Source: Thermoprotei archaeon
GTDB lineage: Archaea > Thermoproteota > Thermoprotei > Thermofilales > B20-G17
Assembly (NCBI GenBank): GCA_003650675.1
Contig: QMRH01000006.1
Span: 1 to 48,184, forward strand
Length of the DNA stretch: 48,184 nt
Direction of reading: 5' to 3'
The notes beneath the pieces were generated by a model, which was not told where the DNA came from, ran no database searches, and saw nothing but the letters and a program-made list of their open reading frames with translations. This document shows, piece by piece, positions 16,477 through 25,852 of the stretch (position 1 is its first letter; the number at the start of each line of letters is the position of its first letter). Position numbers and translations under genes: made by a program.

Positions 16477-17808
16477 TTACGCCTCTACTGCTACTCCTTT
16501 CACCAGGATAGGTGGGGTTATCGTATCCGATAGTTTTTCCTGTTTCTTGCCTATCAAGTATATTTTCTTCAGCATTTCAAAGACGTTTCCAGACAGCATT
16601 CCCCACCTTACCGGCCCCCTTATCTCACCGTTCTCTATTTTCAGGGCTTGTCTAAGCTCCGCCGAAAACGCTCCCGTAACAGGGTTTACGAAGGTCGCGG
16701 TCGCCCTAGGCAGGTATATTCCCTTCCTTACCTCCCTAATCATTTCTTCTAATGTTGCTGTACCCGGTGCTACTATAAGGTTGGTTGGCGTTACCGAGGG
16801 GGGTGGACGTGTGAGTCCTGCGTTTCCAGTGGAGCTTCTACCGAGCTTCAGTGCGGTGTAGTTGTCTAAAAGCATTTCCTTGAACACCCCTTTTTCGATG
16901 ACGATTTTCCTTCTGCAAGGATATCCTTCTCCATCGAAGGGTGAAGACCTGTAGCCACGGTTTAGGAGTCCGTCGTCGATCAAGGTGAAGCCTGCAGAGG
17001 CTACTTCAGCTCCGATTTTGCCTAGAAACGCAGATCTACCTTTCCTGATGTTGTCCCCATTTATCGCCACGGATAAAGGACCCAGGAAAAGGTCTTCTAC
17101 GGCATCTGGCCCCAGTATGACGTCGACAACCCCTCCCTCCACCTTTCTAGGATTTAGGGTTAACCTGGTCTGCTCCAAGAGTTTTTCCAAGTCTTCTCTT
17201 AGGTTAAGGTCTTCCAGGAACCTGCGTCCCCGCCTAATAAACCCTTCAGATGAGCTTGTATCCGATGAAACGTAGAGGGTTATATTGAAGTCTATGCGTG
17301 TTGATCTACCCTTAGCCTCAACACCTTCACTGTTCAATAGGATTTCCTCCCTCTCCCCCAGGTATATTTCTCCCTGAGCTATTGTCCCATGGTTCTCCTT
17401 CACGGTTTCCACGGCTTCACGGCATATTTCAACGAGCTCTTCGCTGGACACCTCCACCACCCTTTTATCGTATACCTCGACTGTAGGGTAGGGTCCACTG
17501 TACTGTAGAAGGGTCTCGAAGTCCGGATCGGGTGCAGCCGCCTTCATGGATGCAACGGCTTTATCCACCGTATCGAGGATTATTTTCTCGTTCAAGCCAT
17601 TGCACCTGGCTACACCTATCTTCTTGGAGCCTACAGCCATGATGACGGCGTTTGAGTATTCAGGGGCCTCAAAGTATGTCAGTCTATTGTTCTCTAGGAG
17701 CATTCTTCTCCCCCTCGTAAGGTATATTCTTACCTCCACCTGGTCGGCGCCCCGGTTAATAGCCTCTCTAATGGCTTTCCTTGCATATCCGAAAGACATG
17801 GCTTTCAC
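16477..17808 (-). CDS. tldE: TldE/PmbA-type subunit of the TldD-TldE protease
   Basis: The 443-residue protein aligns in layout with TldE (PmbA): an N-terminal 'ADQVEVRIYLTRGRRMLLEN', a core with 'GRSTRIDFNITLYVSSDTSS', and a C-terminal part with 'LDNYTALKLGRSSTGNAGLT', 'TNLIVAPGTATLEEMIREVR' and 'FVNPVTGAFSAELRQALKIE'. It lacks the HExxxH of its partner, as TldE proteins do. TldD and TldE form a dimer that degrades unfolded peptides in a cavity. The start codon overlaps the stop of tldD by 4 bases, so the two are translated together. Confidence 0.9.
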   Translation of the reverse strand: MKAMSFGYARKAIREAINRGADQVEVRIYLTRGRRMLLENNRLTYFEAPEYSNAVIMAVGSKKIGVARCNGLNEKIILDTVDKAVASMKAAAPDPDFETLLQYSGPYPTVEVYDKRVVEVSSEELVEICREAVETVKENHGTIAQGEIYLGEREEILLNSEGVEAKGRSTRIDFNITLYVSSDTSSSEGFIRRGRRFLEDLNLREDLEKLLEQTRLTLNPRKVEGGVVDVILGPDAVEDLFLGPLSVAINGDNIRKGRSAFLGKIGAEVASAGFTLIDDGLLNRGYRSSPFDGEGYPCRRKIVIEKGVFKEMLLDNYTALKLGRSSTGNAGLTRPPPSVTPTNLIVAPGTATLEEMIREVRKGIYLPRATATFVNPVTGAFSAELRQALKIENGEIRGPVRWGMLSGNVFEMLKKIYLIGKKQEKLSDTITPPILVKGVAVEA

Positions 17809-19217
17809 CTGCTTACTCCCACAAGCATTTTTTTAACCCTTACAGAAGGCCCGCCGGTCGTGACGGGAACCCTGTCTCCACTATATCCTTTGCCACATAA
17901 ACCCGGCTCCAGGGTGAAATCCTTTCCCACAGCATCCACGTTTTTCAGGATTTCCAGGGCTTTGCCAGAAATGGTCACCGCTTTCAGCAAGTGCTTCATC
18001 TCCCCTTTCTCTATCAAAACGGCTTTAAGTGCTGAAACCTGGAATCCGCCCCCAATGGGATCCTCCATACCTCCCATAGCCCCTGTTACGTAAACCCCAT
18101 AGTCTATGTCCTCCACCATCTCCTCGAGGGTCCAGTCCCCGGGTTCAATGAAGGTATTCGACATCCTGACGTATATTCTACTTGAACTGCCCTGCGCCCT
18201 GGCATTCCCAGTAGATTTAACGCCGAATACCCCTGCCGTTTCCCGGCTATGCATGTATCCTTTCAACACACCCTTCTCCAACAAGACTTTTCTTTGGGAG
18301 GGTACGCCTTCATCGTCGTAAAAGTAAGATCCATATGCTCCTTCAATAGTTGCGTCGTCGACTATCGTTATCTCGTCTGACCCTATCTTCCTGCCCACCA
18401 GTCCACTTAGAAAGGATTTAGCGTTAACCACATTATCTGCCTCGGCCGCATGCCCGAAAACCTCGTGGGCGAATGTTCCTGCAACCCTGCCGTCCATGAT
18501 CACGGGCATGAAGCCTCCTTTAATACTCTTGGCTGCAAGCATGTTCACAGCTTCCCTACCGACGTTCTCGGCCATTGTGTATAAATCGGCTTCATCCAGA
18601 AGCTCGAGACCCTTCTCTCCTCCAAGGGAGGCGTAGTACATCTGCATGTTCATAGCCTCCCTTGCAATGGAGAAAAGCAATACATGTATGCCAGGGATAA
18701 CCTGTTCTATAAAAGCTCCTTCACTGTTCAAGTATATTCTACGTGAAAAACCTTCGCTATACACGACCCTTGTAGTAATTATCCTTTTATCGACGCCACC
18801 TATTCTTCTATCAAGCTCTAGAATCATCCTCTGTTTATCCTCGATATTCATCTGGTCAAACGACTTCTTGACATGAACCCTTTTTCTATCCCTATAGGCC
18901 TTCTCACATGATAAATTAACCTTTCCTGGAAAAACCTTGCCACCTGCCCCCGCTACACTAATAGCTTTTCGAAACGCCTCCTCAACTCTATCCTTCTCCA
19001 GGATATCCGTTGACGCGATCCCCCAGAAACCGTTTCTGAGAACCCTGACTCCTAAACTAACACCCCTCCTTTGATCCAGAGACCTCAACTTACCGTTCTC
19101 GGTGCTTAAAAACAGGTTTCTACCATAAGATATCCTTACATCAAGAAACTCTGCCTCACTTGAATACCGTTCAACAAGTCCTTCAACCCAGTCAGGAAAC
19201 ACGTTTACATCCTCCAA
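17805..19217 (-). CDS. tldD: TldD-type zinc metalloprotease subunit
   Basis: The 470-residue protein carries the TldD active site 'GTFAHEVFGHAAEADN' (HExxxH) near residue 255, a downstream 'GSYFYDDEGVPSQRKVLLEK', and 'NARAQGSSSRIYVRMSNTFI' that completes the metal site and peptide-binding cleft. 'EKGEMKHLLKAVTISGKALE' is the usual C-terminal strand. The start is a TTG at 19217, with a purine-rich stretch ahead. With TldE it makes a cytoplasmic protease that degrades peptides and, in bacteria, matures modified peptides. It is the first gene of a two-gene unit. Confidence 0.93.
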   Translation of the reverse strand: MEDVNVFPDWVEGLVERYSSEAEFLDVRISYGRNLFLSTENGKLRSLDQRRGVSLGVRVLRNGFWGIASTDILEKDRVEEAFRKAISVAGAGGKVFPGKVNLSCEKAYRDRKRVHVKKSFDQMNIEDKQRMILELDRRIGGVDKRIITTRVVYSEGFSRRIYLNSEGAFIEQVIPGIHVLLFSIAREAMNMQMYYASLGGEKGLELLDEADLYTMAENVGREAVNMLAAKSIKGGFMPVIMDGRVAGTFAHEVFGHAAEADNVVNAKSFLSGLVGRKIGSDEITIVDDATIEGAYGSYFYDDEGVPSQRKVLLEKGVLKGYMHSRETAGVFGVKSTGNARAQGSSSRIYVRMSNTFIEPGDWTLEEMVEDIDYGVYVTGAMGGMEDPIGGGFQVSALKAVLIEKGEMKHLLKAVTISGKALEILKNVDAVGKDFTLEPGLCGKGYSGDRVPVTTGGPSVRVKKMLVGVSR

Positions 19218-19364
19218 GGAAACACCAATATAGAATAGTACTAAAGATTTATAACTATTAGTAAAGTAGGGTGTATTCTACGGAGAATGTTCCATAATCT
19301 TCCTTTATGTGCCTGGAATACGATGAAGTAACAGTGGATAAACCTTTATGTCTCCCCAGCTGAC

Positions 19365-19934
19365 TTATCCACCCTCCCATCTCCTATATAAATTATGTTC
19401 TATGCCGAGTTGATCCAGTATTTTCCCTACAATGTGGTCCACCAGGTCCATTAGTTTGGTTGGTTTATGGTAGAATCCGGGGGATGCTGGTAGGACTACT
19501 GCCCCCGCCCTAGCTACAGCCAACATGTTTTCTAGGTGTATTATGCTTAAGGGGGTTTCCCTAGGCACCAGGATTAACTTTCTTTTTTCTTTTAAGGCTA
19601 CTGAAGCTGTTCTTAAAATGAGGTTGCTTTCAAGTCCATGCGCTATTGCTGCAAGGGTGTTCATACTGCATGGGGCTATGACCATGACATCGAACTTGAA
19701 GCTACCGCTCGTTAATGGGGCTGTAAGATCGTCTTGTCCATAAACCTTGGTTGCGAGCTGATGTATGTAATCCATAGTGTATTCTGTCTCGAGCTCCATG
19801 ACCTTTAAAGCCGCCGAGGAGACGATAACGTATACTTCGTGCCCGAAGCTTACAAGTGTCTCGAGTAGCCTGATACCATAGATGACGCCGCTAGCACCCG
19901 TTATGCCGAGAACTATCCTAAGTTTCCTAGGCAT
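19365..19934 (-). CDS. ubiX: UbiX-type flavin prenyltransferase
   Basis: The 189-residue protein starts 'LRIVLGITGASGVIYGIRLL', the FMN phosphate loop of the UbiX/Pad1 family, followed by 'VIAPCSMNTLAAIAHGLESN', the 'PCS-x-N' flavin site, and 'RKLILVPRETPLSIIHLENM' that binds the dimethylallyl phosphate. UbiX joins a prenyl group to FMN to make the cofactor of UbiD-type decarboxylases. No ubiD gene lies in this window, so the partner must be elsewhere. The gene follows the dehydrogenase gene by 63 bases on the same strand and may share its transcript. Confidence 0.9.
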   Translation of the reverse strand: MPRKLRIVLGITGASGVIYGIRLLETLVSFGHEVYVIVSSAALKVMELETEYTMDYIHQLATKVYGQDDLTAPLTSGSFKFDVMVIAPCSMNTLAAIAHGLESNLILRTASVALKEKRKLILVPRETPLSIIHLENMLAVARAGAVVLPASPGFYHKPTKLMDLVDHIVGKILDQLGIEHNLYRRWEGG

Positions 19935-19997
19935 GGTTACATTTAACTCTAGGGTTGTTAAAAACCTATAGTGTCGTGGAAAACCATGCGGTTTCAG

Positions 19998-21032
19998 CTA
20001 ACGTTCTACAACCAGAATCTTAAGGGCCTTTCTGATCGCCAGTCTCCCCTTAAAGTATTCTGGAGCCTCGTTTAAACCTATTTTATGTGTTATTATCTTG
20101 TCGGCGTCGACAATCCGGGAGGCCAGGGTTTTCAATGCTCTCTGCATGGTAAAGGGGTTGACGAATGAACCTATTATTGTTAACTCCTTCCTGTATATTA
20201 AAAACGGTTCAACTTCTGTTACAGAGTGTTCCGGCGCCACCCCGAAGACCAGTATCTTGGAGCCATACCCAGACACCCTGATAGCCTGTTTCAATACCAT
20301 GGGGTTTCCAGTAGCCTCTACGACCTTATCCACCCCCCTTCCACCGGTGATTTCGTTCACCTTATCGGCTAGATGGGGGTCGCCTCCATTAATGACATGG
20401 TCTACACCCAGCTCCAACGCCATCTGCAACCTATCTTCGACAAGGTCTATTCCAATGATCTTGGAGGCACCCCTACTTCTAGCCAGCTGTAAATGTATTA
20501 ATCCTATGGGTCCCAAGCCGAAGATAGCTACGATATCGCCGAACTTTATGTCCAGGAGGTCTTGTCCATGGATGCAACATGCCACCGGCTCTGCTAAAGC
20601 CGCCGCCTCTAGGGAGAGGCCTGAAGGTATTTTGTAGACGTTCTTTACAGGAGCCACAACATACTCCGCGTAGCCACCTGGCCTATGGATTCCTATAGCC
20701 TCCCAGTTTTCACAGAAGTGCGGCATACCGTTCCTACAGTAGTGGCACTCGCCGCAGGAAATATTGGGGTCGATAGCAACCCTGTCTCCAGTCTTAAAGG
20801 ATGCTACATCCCTTCCCAGGGACACTACTTCTCCTGAAATCTCGTGTCCAGGTATAACAGGGTACTTTACCTTTAATTCCCCACGGAAAATATGCATGTC
20901 TGTTCCGCATATCCCGCAAGCCTTCACCTTAACTAGAACCTCTCTTCTCCCCGGTTCTGGATCCTCAACCTCCTTTACCGTTACATGGCCAGGCTTTTCT
21001 ATCACCAGAGCCTTCAAAAACTCCACCCCCAT
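19998..21032 (-). CDS. Zinc-dependent alcohol/polyol dehydrogenase (MDR family)
   Basis: The 344-residue protein shows the medium-chain zinc dehydrogenase plan. 'ACGICGTDMHIF' holds the catalytic cysteine and 'YPVIPGHEISGEV' the His-Glu pair. 'CGECHYCRNGMPHFC' is the four-cysteine structural zinc lobe, and 'AIFGLGPIGLIHLQLARSRG' is the NAD(P) Rossmann loop followed by 'IIGIDLVEDRL', where the acidic residue favours NAD. It resembles sorbitol and threonine dehydrogenases more than short alcohol dehydrogenases. The sugar kinase gene ends one base before this start. A pathway polyol to ketose to ketose phosphate would fit the pair, but the substrate is not shown by sequence. Confidence 0.85.
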   Translation of the reverse strand: MGVEFLKALVIEKPGHVTVKEVEDPEPGRREVLVKVKACGICGTDMHIFRGELKVKYPVIPGHEISGEVVSLGRDVASFKTGDRVAIDPNISCGECHYCRNGMPHFCENWEAIGIHRPGGYAEYVVAPVKNVYKIPSGLSLEAAALAEPVACCIHGQDLLDIKFGDIVAIFGLGPIGLIHLQLARSRGASKIIGIDLVEDRLQMALELGVDHVINGGDPHLADKVNEITGGRGVDKVVEATGNPMVLKQAIRVSGYGSKILVFGVAPEHSVTEVEPFLIYRKELTIIGSFVNPFTMQRALKTLASRIVDADKIITHKIGLNEAPEYFKGRLAIRKALKILVVER

Positions 21033-21033
21033 C

Positions 21034-22002
21034 CTACAGATCTATGCTAATATTCCTCTCCTCTAGGAACCTTTTAAGTTCGTCTCGGATGGGTAGGGCG
21101 GTGATGGCACCTATTTTGGTGACAGTTAAGGCGGCTACAGCATTGGCTACTATAACGCATTCCCGTAAGCTTTTTCCTTCAAGCAACATAGCCTCAAAAC
21201 CGGCAGCCCAGGCGTCTCCCGCACCAGTAGTGTCGACGACAGGCACCCTGAAAGCCTTCTCCTCAACATATGTTCCGTCCCCACGGTATACCAGAGCCCC
21301 TTCACCACCCAGTTTAACCGCAATTATCCTTGGATCGAACTCCCTTGCACATGCCTCTATGACTGCATGTGGATTACTTGTGCCAAACAATACTTCCGTT
21401 TCATCGCTTGACAACAATATTATGTCAGATTCCTTCATCACTTTCCGGTAAACTTGCTTTAACTCCTCTTTATTCCTCCAGAGATCTAGCCTTACATTGA
21501 GGTCAAATGATACCAATAGTTTACCCTTCTTAGCAACCTCTATAGCCCTGAAAGCAGCACTTCTCGCCGGCTCAGTGCTGAAAATAACGCCCGATAAATG
21601 CAGTATCCTTGCGTTACGGACGTACTTTTCGTCGATGTCCTCAGGTGAAAGTAGAGAATCCGCTGTCTCTGTCCAAGGCTTCCTATAGAAGAAGAATTCT
21701 CTTTCACCGCCGGGCTTCCTAACCACGAAAGCCAGTGTCGTTCTAGCGTCTTTAACTACAACACCGCCTGTATCCACGTTATTGGTCTTAAGGGTTTCCA
21801 AGAGAAACGATCCAAAGGGATCGTTTCCCACAGCACATACAGCGCCGACTCTATGCCCCAGCTTGGCTAAGGCCACCGCGTAATTGAATGGGGCTCCACC
21901 AAAATTTTTGGAGAAGCCGGTTACATGAACATAGTCTCCAACCTCAAATGGAATCAGATCCACCAATATTTCCCCTAAAGCCACAGCACTAAACACGGTC
22001 AT
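21034..22002 (-). CDS. PfkB-family carbohydrate kinase
   Basis: From the ATG at 22002 the protein has 322 residues. 'FSKNFGGAPFNYAVALAKLG' is the first sugar-binding signature and 'VDTTGAGDAWAAGFEAMLLE' the PfkB signature with its catalytic aspartate and anion hole. An upstream TTG at 22026 stays in frame, but an AGGGGGTGG ribosome site ends just before 22002, so I chose that start. A TATA-like run at about 22030-22045 gives the promoter. The kinase and the dehydrogenase after it most likely form an operon for a sugar or polyol. Ketohexokinase, fructokinase or 2-keto-3-deoxygluconate kinase are all possible. Confidence 0.85.
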   Translation of the reverse strand: MTVFSAVALGEILVDLIPFEVGDYVHVTGFSKNFGGAPFNYAVALAKLGHRVGAVCAVGNDPFGSFLLETLKTNNVDTGGVVVKDARTTLAFVVRKPGGEREFFFYRKPWTETADSLLSPEDIDEKYVRNARILHLSGVIFSTEPARSAAFRAIEVAKKGKLLVSFDLNVRLDLWRNKEELKQVYRKVMKESDIILLSSDETEVLFGTSNPHAVIEACAREFDPRIIAVKLGGEGALVYRGDGTYVEEKAFRVPVVDTTGAGDAWAAGFEAMLLEGKSLRECVIVANAVAALTVTKIGAITALPIRDELKRFLEERNISIDL

Positions 22003-22307
22003 CCACCCCCTAGAAACCTTTCTCAAGATATATTATAATAATAGGTATATTATACTAAATGAGCAGTAGCCAAAGGATAGTATAAAAACCACTGTCTTGA
22101 TTATATATTCACTGACAGCCGATATACTGATGCTTCTCATAATTTTAAGGTTACCCCCGGCACCTTCAACTTCTCTCCACTTAATTGATGATCTAGAGTA
22201 AACATGTAACCATTAAATCTTCTTTATATTTATTTGAAGAAGCCGTCACGCCATATGGTAGGCATAGTGATTTTTCTCATATCCCTTCTACAGTATAGGG
22301 TTAGCGG

Positions 22308-22697
22308 TTACCTGAACTTCACTACTTTAATGTCTAGTCCTTCGAAGTGTTTGTCGTCGGTTACAACCTTAGCGCCGATAGAATAAGCGGTTGCAGCTAT
22401 CAGGGCATCGGCTATTGGAATTGCTTTCACCTTGTATTCTCCTGCTTTTAATGCTATTTCCTCGTCTATTGGAACAATCTTCAGGTTTGATAACCTTATT
22501 TGCTCCACCCTCTTTCTAGCTATTTTTTCTCCAACCTTCCTCCTATAAAGATAGTAAATCTCCGTTAGTGTTATGGAGCTTATGAACCCCTCTATCTTAT
22601 CCTCGTCAACTCCTTTCAAAAGATCATATACAAATTCCGCTCCATCCTCATCATTGAAGAATGCAATCAATGCTTTAGTGTCGAATAGATACTTCAT
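22308..22697 (-). CDS. VapC-type PIN-domain ribonuclease toxin
   Basis: The 129-residue protein reads 'MKYLFDTKALIAFFNDEDGA' (first aspartate), then a glutamate in 'SSITLTEIYYLYRRKVG', 'KAIPIADALIAATAYSIGAK' (third acidic motif) and 'VVTDDKHFEGL' (last aspartates), a full PIN active site. It overlaps the antitoxin stop by 4 bases. The family cleaves tRNA or rRNA. Confidence 0.88.
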   Translation of the reverse strand: MKYLFDTKALIAFFNDEDGAEFVYDLLKGVDEDKIEGFISSITLTEIYYLYRRKVGEKIARKRVEQIRLSNLKIVPIDEEIALKAGEYKVKAIPIADALIAATAYSIGAKVVTDDKHFEGLDIKVVKFR

Positions 22698-22939
22698 TGT
22701 CTAGCCTTGAACTCCTTATCCCACTCCTTCCTCATGTTTTCAATTTCCTCTGACGCTCCCTCTATCTTGTCAACACCCCTCAACCTTGACAACTTAACTA
22801 TAGGTTTCAAGATTATTTCATTCCCTCTTCTCTCGAGCAATAGTTTATCTCCCTTCGAAAGATCCAGCTCTTTCCTTATTTTTGCTGGGATAACGATCTG
22901 CCCTTTTGATGATAGTTTTACAATACTCATTTTTACCAC
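22694..22939 (-). CDS. AbrB-type (SpoVT) antitoxin of a VapBC pair
   Basis: The 81-residue protein reads 'VKLSSKGQIVIPAKIRKELD' and 'LSKGDKLLLERRGNEIILKP', the swapped-hairpin AbrB DNA-binding fold, then an acidic helical tail ('ASEEIENMRKEWDKEFKARQ') that would bind the toxin. ATG codons at 22939 and 22930 are both possible starts; the TATAATATG just upstream (about 22941-22950) suits a short or absent leader. It should repress its own promoter. Confidence 0.85.
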   Translation of the reverse strand: MVKMSIVKLSSKGQIVIPAKIRKELDLSKGDKLLLERRGNEIILKPIVKLSRLRGVDKIEGASEEIENMRKEWDKEFKARQ

Positions 22940-23121
22940 ATATTATAAATTGTAAGAAAAATCATATAAGTATTACCTTTACTGTCGACTTCATCCTCTA
23001 TCAATCTTTCTAATTCAACCTTCTCAACGAGCTTCTCCTTAACCGCGGAGCAAAAATTCTCAATAAAATCCTCAGGGTTCACCTGTTCCGGTTCCTTGAT
23101 ATTTTGTAACTTTGGAAACAA
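22933..23121 (-). other. Short frame upstream of the VapB gene, possible relic
   Basis: A frame of 62 codons reads 'EDFIENFCSAVKEKLVEKVE' and 'LERLIEDEVDSKGNTYMIFL'. The charge pattern looks like a real amphipathic helix, but there is no family match and the end is overlain by the promoter of the antitoxin gene. It may be the surviving start of a decayed gene or chance. Confidence 0.25.
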
Positions 23122-23280
23122 AACCCTAGTTCCCTAGAGCTGATCAAAAGGTAGTATACTGCTGACTTTAAACGGCCCGTAGAACAGTCCTGAAAAGTAA
23201 AACATATATTTATTCAAGTGTCTATAATATATAGGTGAGATAAGATCAGGATCCCGGCATACTGGATCATTTTACTGGCG

Positions 23281-24711
23281 TTGATTCTGTCCTCAGCGTT
23301 CTTTACTCTTGAACCTCTCGTAGCGAAAGGCCACGTAGATTCCTCCCTAAAACTCGCACTTCATGTTGGGCTGAAGCATGGCAACGAAACACTCCCCCAT
23401 GAGGGAGGATTCGTACAGGGAGACTTCTATATAGGAGATGACCTGAGCTTCGGGTTTCTCGTAGAATCCCCCGATGGAAAACCTCCATTAGTGGTGGCCA
23501 GCACCCTAATAGTCAGAAGATACCTGGATGTAGGGTCCAAAGAAATATATGTGGACGATATCGGTGTTATAAGGGATTTAAAGGGGCTCCAGGGCTCTCT
23601 AAACGGTCTCTTAATTAAACCTCAATCCCTCTACTTCAGGTTAAATGAATTTTATCGGCTTGCAAAGGACCTTTATAGTTCAATAGAGTTCAAGAAGTTT
23701 AGTGTAAGCGAGCTTCTACCATTGGTCTATAATTTGACTGGACTGGAAACCGGTAGCTTCACCCTAATCCTGAAGGGTACCCTGCTTCTAGAGGTTTTCA
23801 ACGGATGGTCCATAGAAACATATACTACGGAACACGAGTTTCTGAAGACTCAAGTATTCTATAGGGATATGGAGGTAGTTAACGCGAGTATAGGCTCCTG
23901 GGATCCACATATCATCCTACAATTTAAAACATACACTATTCCACCCGCAGTTTTAAACAGGTCGAGGATCTATGCGAAAGCCCTGCTAGCCGCTACAATA
24001 CTCTTTATTACAGTTGGCTTATTTAGAAGAAAGTTTAAGAGGAAACATCTACACTACACAGTATTCATGCTAGGACTAGTATTAATTTTCTCTGCACTCA
24101 TAGTCCAGATCGGCACCAGGAAAACAAGTATGGTGATAGTTTTAGCTAAAAACATTAAGGTCGATGGTATGAGCTGGCCTACAGCCACAGCCAATACAAC
24201 AGAATACTACTTCTCATCCGAGCTAAAGAAAGGTGAGGTAGAAATACAGGTACTGGTAATAGACTATAACAATTATCCGTTTGCAGTAAACGGTTTTGTA
24301 GACTTTTATAAACACTTTGAAAACGAATCCTCTTGGGAGTCGATTAAAGTAGGCGAAAAATACAGCCTAGGGATAGGACTATCCCCTATAGAAGATAAGT
24401 TGAGCATAAAGGAGGGAGACAACCTTACTGTAGTTATTACCGCAACCCTCCGCAAGCTAGGTTTAACTGAAAGCTTGTGGAGCATGAAGGACAGGAAAAT
24501 ACTGTCACTAAACTATAGTAATGGAATGTTAACCATAAAATATGAGCCGGTAGTGGAGTTCAACGAAGGAATCGTTGAACGTTCCTGGGTTAAAGTAGCC
24601 TTCGCCGTAACCGGAACCCTTCTCGTATTTTACGGTGCATTAAAGTTAAACCAGTGTTTCAGGGACACCCTCCACACAATATTAAAGAAGAAGATTACCG
24701 GTATTATCTAA
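23281..24711 (+). CDS. Membrane protein with extracytoplasmic domains, unknown function
   Basis: The 476-residue frame begins at a TTG inside a hydrophobic segment, which makes 23281 doubtful as the true start. Read back, the same frame gives 'RIPAYWIILLA' ahead of it, and a GTG at 23235 comes into frame if one T at about 23241 is removed ('GTGAGAtAAGATC'). An N-terminal membrane helix, two more near residues 230-275, and one at 440-460 enclose two strand-rich outer domains ('LTGLETGSFTLILKGTLLLE', 'KKGEVEIQVLVIDYNNYPFA'). I know no family. It ends 8 bases inside the 3' end of the convergent protease gene. Confidence 0.6.
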   Translation: MILSSAFFTLEPLVAKGHVDSSLKLALHVGLKHGNETLPHEGGFVQGDFYIGDDLSFGFLVESPDGKPPLVVASTLIVRRYLDVGSKEIYVDDIGVIRDLKGLQGSLNGLLIKPQSLYFRLNEFYRLAKDLYSSIEFKKFSVSELLPLVYNLTGLETGSFTLILKGTLLLEVFNGWSIETYTTEHEFLKTQVFYRDMEVVNASIGSWDPHIILQFKTYTIPPAVLNRSRIYAKALLAATILFITVGLFRRKFKRKHLHYTVFMLGLVLIFSALIVQIGTRKTSMVIVLAKNIKVDGMSWPTATANTTEYYFSSELKKGEVEIQVLVIDYNNYPFAVNGFVDFYKHFENESSWESIKVGEKYSLGIGLSPIEDKLSIKEGDNLTVVITATLRKLGLTESLWSMKDRKILSLNYSNGMLTIKYEPVVEFNEGIVERSWVKVAFAVTGTLLVFYGALKLNQCFRDTLHTILKKKITGII

Positions 24712-25852
24712 ACTCATCCTCGGATTCGTCTTCTTTTTTAACCTTTATCTTTCTTTTAGCCAACACCGCTACCACAGCCCCTGTAATCAGGCCTGCTACC
24801 AAAGTATATGCACTGCAAGGTATCCTTATGAACACTTTTTCCTCCCCCTTCACATCGATATAATCGGTGTATTCTAATCCCATGAAGTTTATTTTGACCT
24901 CTATTCTCCCCTCGGGAAGCTTCAGTGAAACTACATACCCGGTGGGCGTCGAAACCCAGCTTTTGTTTACCAATGGTATTGTCACCGAAGCCCATGGAAC
25001 GGGTACACCTAGGTAATCGACTGTAGCGAATTCGACTTTATACACCCGCAATACTATGTTAACGGTTCTAGGGTTAAGTGCGTTGAGGGTGATATTAACT
25101 GAGGAGGCTTCTAGTTCACGCAGCCTTTCACCGGTCTCGGGGTCGAACACCCAGTATAGTGTTTTACCTATATTCCAGACTCCTTCTCTCAACCATACTC
25201 TGGTCCCGTTGAAAAACGCCTGGAAACCGTATTCTAAGCCCGATAAACTTAGATGTACTTCACCTTCAAGGGGTTCACCTTCTGTATCATGGAGGTGGAT
25301 CTCGAGCAAGTGTTCTGTATACCAGCTGTAGGCTATGGTTAAGGGTTTATCCACTTTTATTCCCAATCTTAGTGACTCTAAGGTTTGGTTGCCTACAAGC
25401 CATTTTTCGAAGACTTTTCTTGTACCGTTACCGTAATCGACCTTGATCCTGCTTGGAGCCACATTTATTTCCGAGGATTTATTGTACCAGCCGCTTGTCA
25501 AGTCGATTATGCCTAAAGGGTCTGTAACCTCCACCCAGTACTGCACCATCCATTCGGCCACGAGGAGCAGTGGTTTATTCACCTGTATTTTGAGGGGATT
25601 TTCTCTGAGACTTCCATTCCATCCGATGAAAACCAGCCTAGTCTTATTATCCATCACTATTTCCTCTTCCATGAGCTTCACGTTCAATTCCACACCCCTG
25701 GACACCCATCCCGAGGTAAAGTTTGTGTCCGAGTAAACGCCTTTAACTTCAACGAAATACTGGGTTTCCCATAGGGCCGTCAACCGTATAGGTTCATTTA
25801 CCGCTACTTTTATCACAGTTTCCTCTGTAGCAACTGTTCCACCCCCAGCCAA
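24704..25852 (-). CDS. C-terminal part of the surface metalloprotease (after a frameshift)
   Basis: This frame continues the protease that starts at 27023: the upstream frame reads 'RRIFIGW' and here 'AGGGTVATEETVIKVAVNEP' follows without a gap. The joint is at a run of five C (plus strand 25842-25846). It holds the rest of repeat module 2, then modules 3 ('ETQYFVEVKGVYSDTNFTSG') and 4 ('MVQYWVEVTDPLGIIDLTSG'), each about 75 residues. A carboxypeptidase-regulatory-like domain ('GVPVPWASVTIPLVNKS') comes after them, and the frame ends in a membrane helix near residue 350 with a basic then acidic tail. As an independent gene it would lack a signal peptide, so I take it as the second half of one interrupted gene. 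Confidence 0.75.
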   Translation of the reverse strand: MAGGGTVATEETVIKVAVNEPIRLTALWETQYFVEVKGVYSDTNFTSGWVSRGVELNVKLMEEEIVMDNKTRLVFIGWNGSLRENPLKIQVNKPLLLVAEWMVQYWVEVTDPLGIIDLTSGWYNKSSEINVAPSRIKVDYGNGTRKVFEKWLVGNQTLESLRLGIKVDKPLTIAYSWYTEHLLEIHLHDTEGEPLEGEVHLSLSGLEYGFQAFFNGTRVWLREGVWNIGKTLYWVFDPETGERLRELEASSVNITLNALNPRTVNIVLRVYKVEFATVDYLGVPVPWASVTIPLVNKSWVSTPTGYVVSLKLPEGRIEVKINFMGLEYTDYIDVKGEEKVFIRIPCSAYTLVAGLITGAVVAVLAKRKIKVKKEDESEDEFR

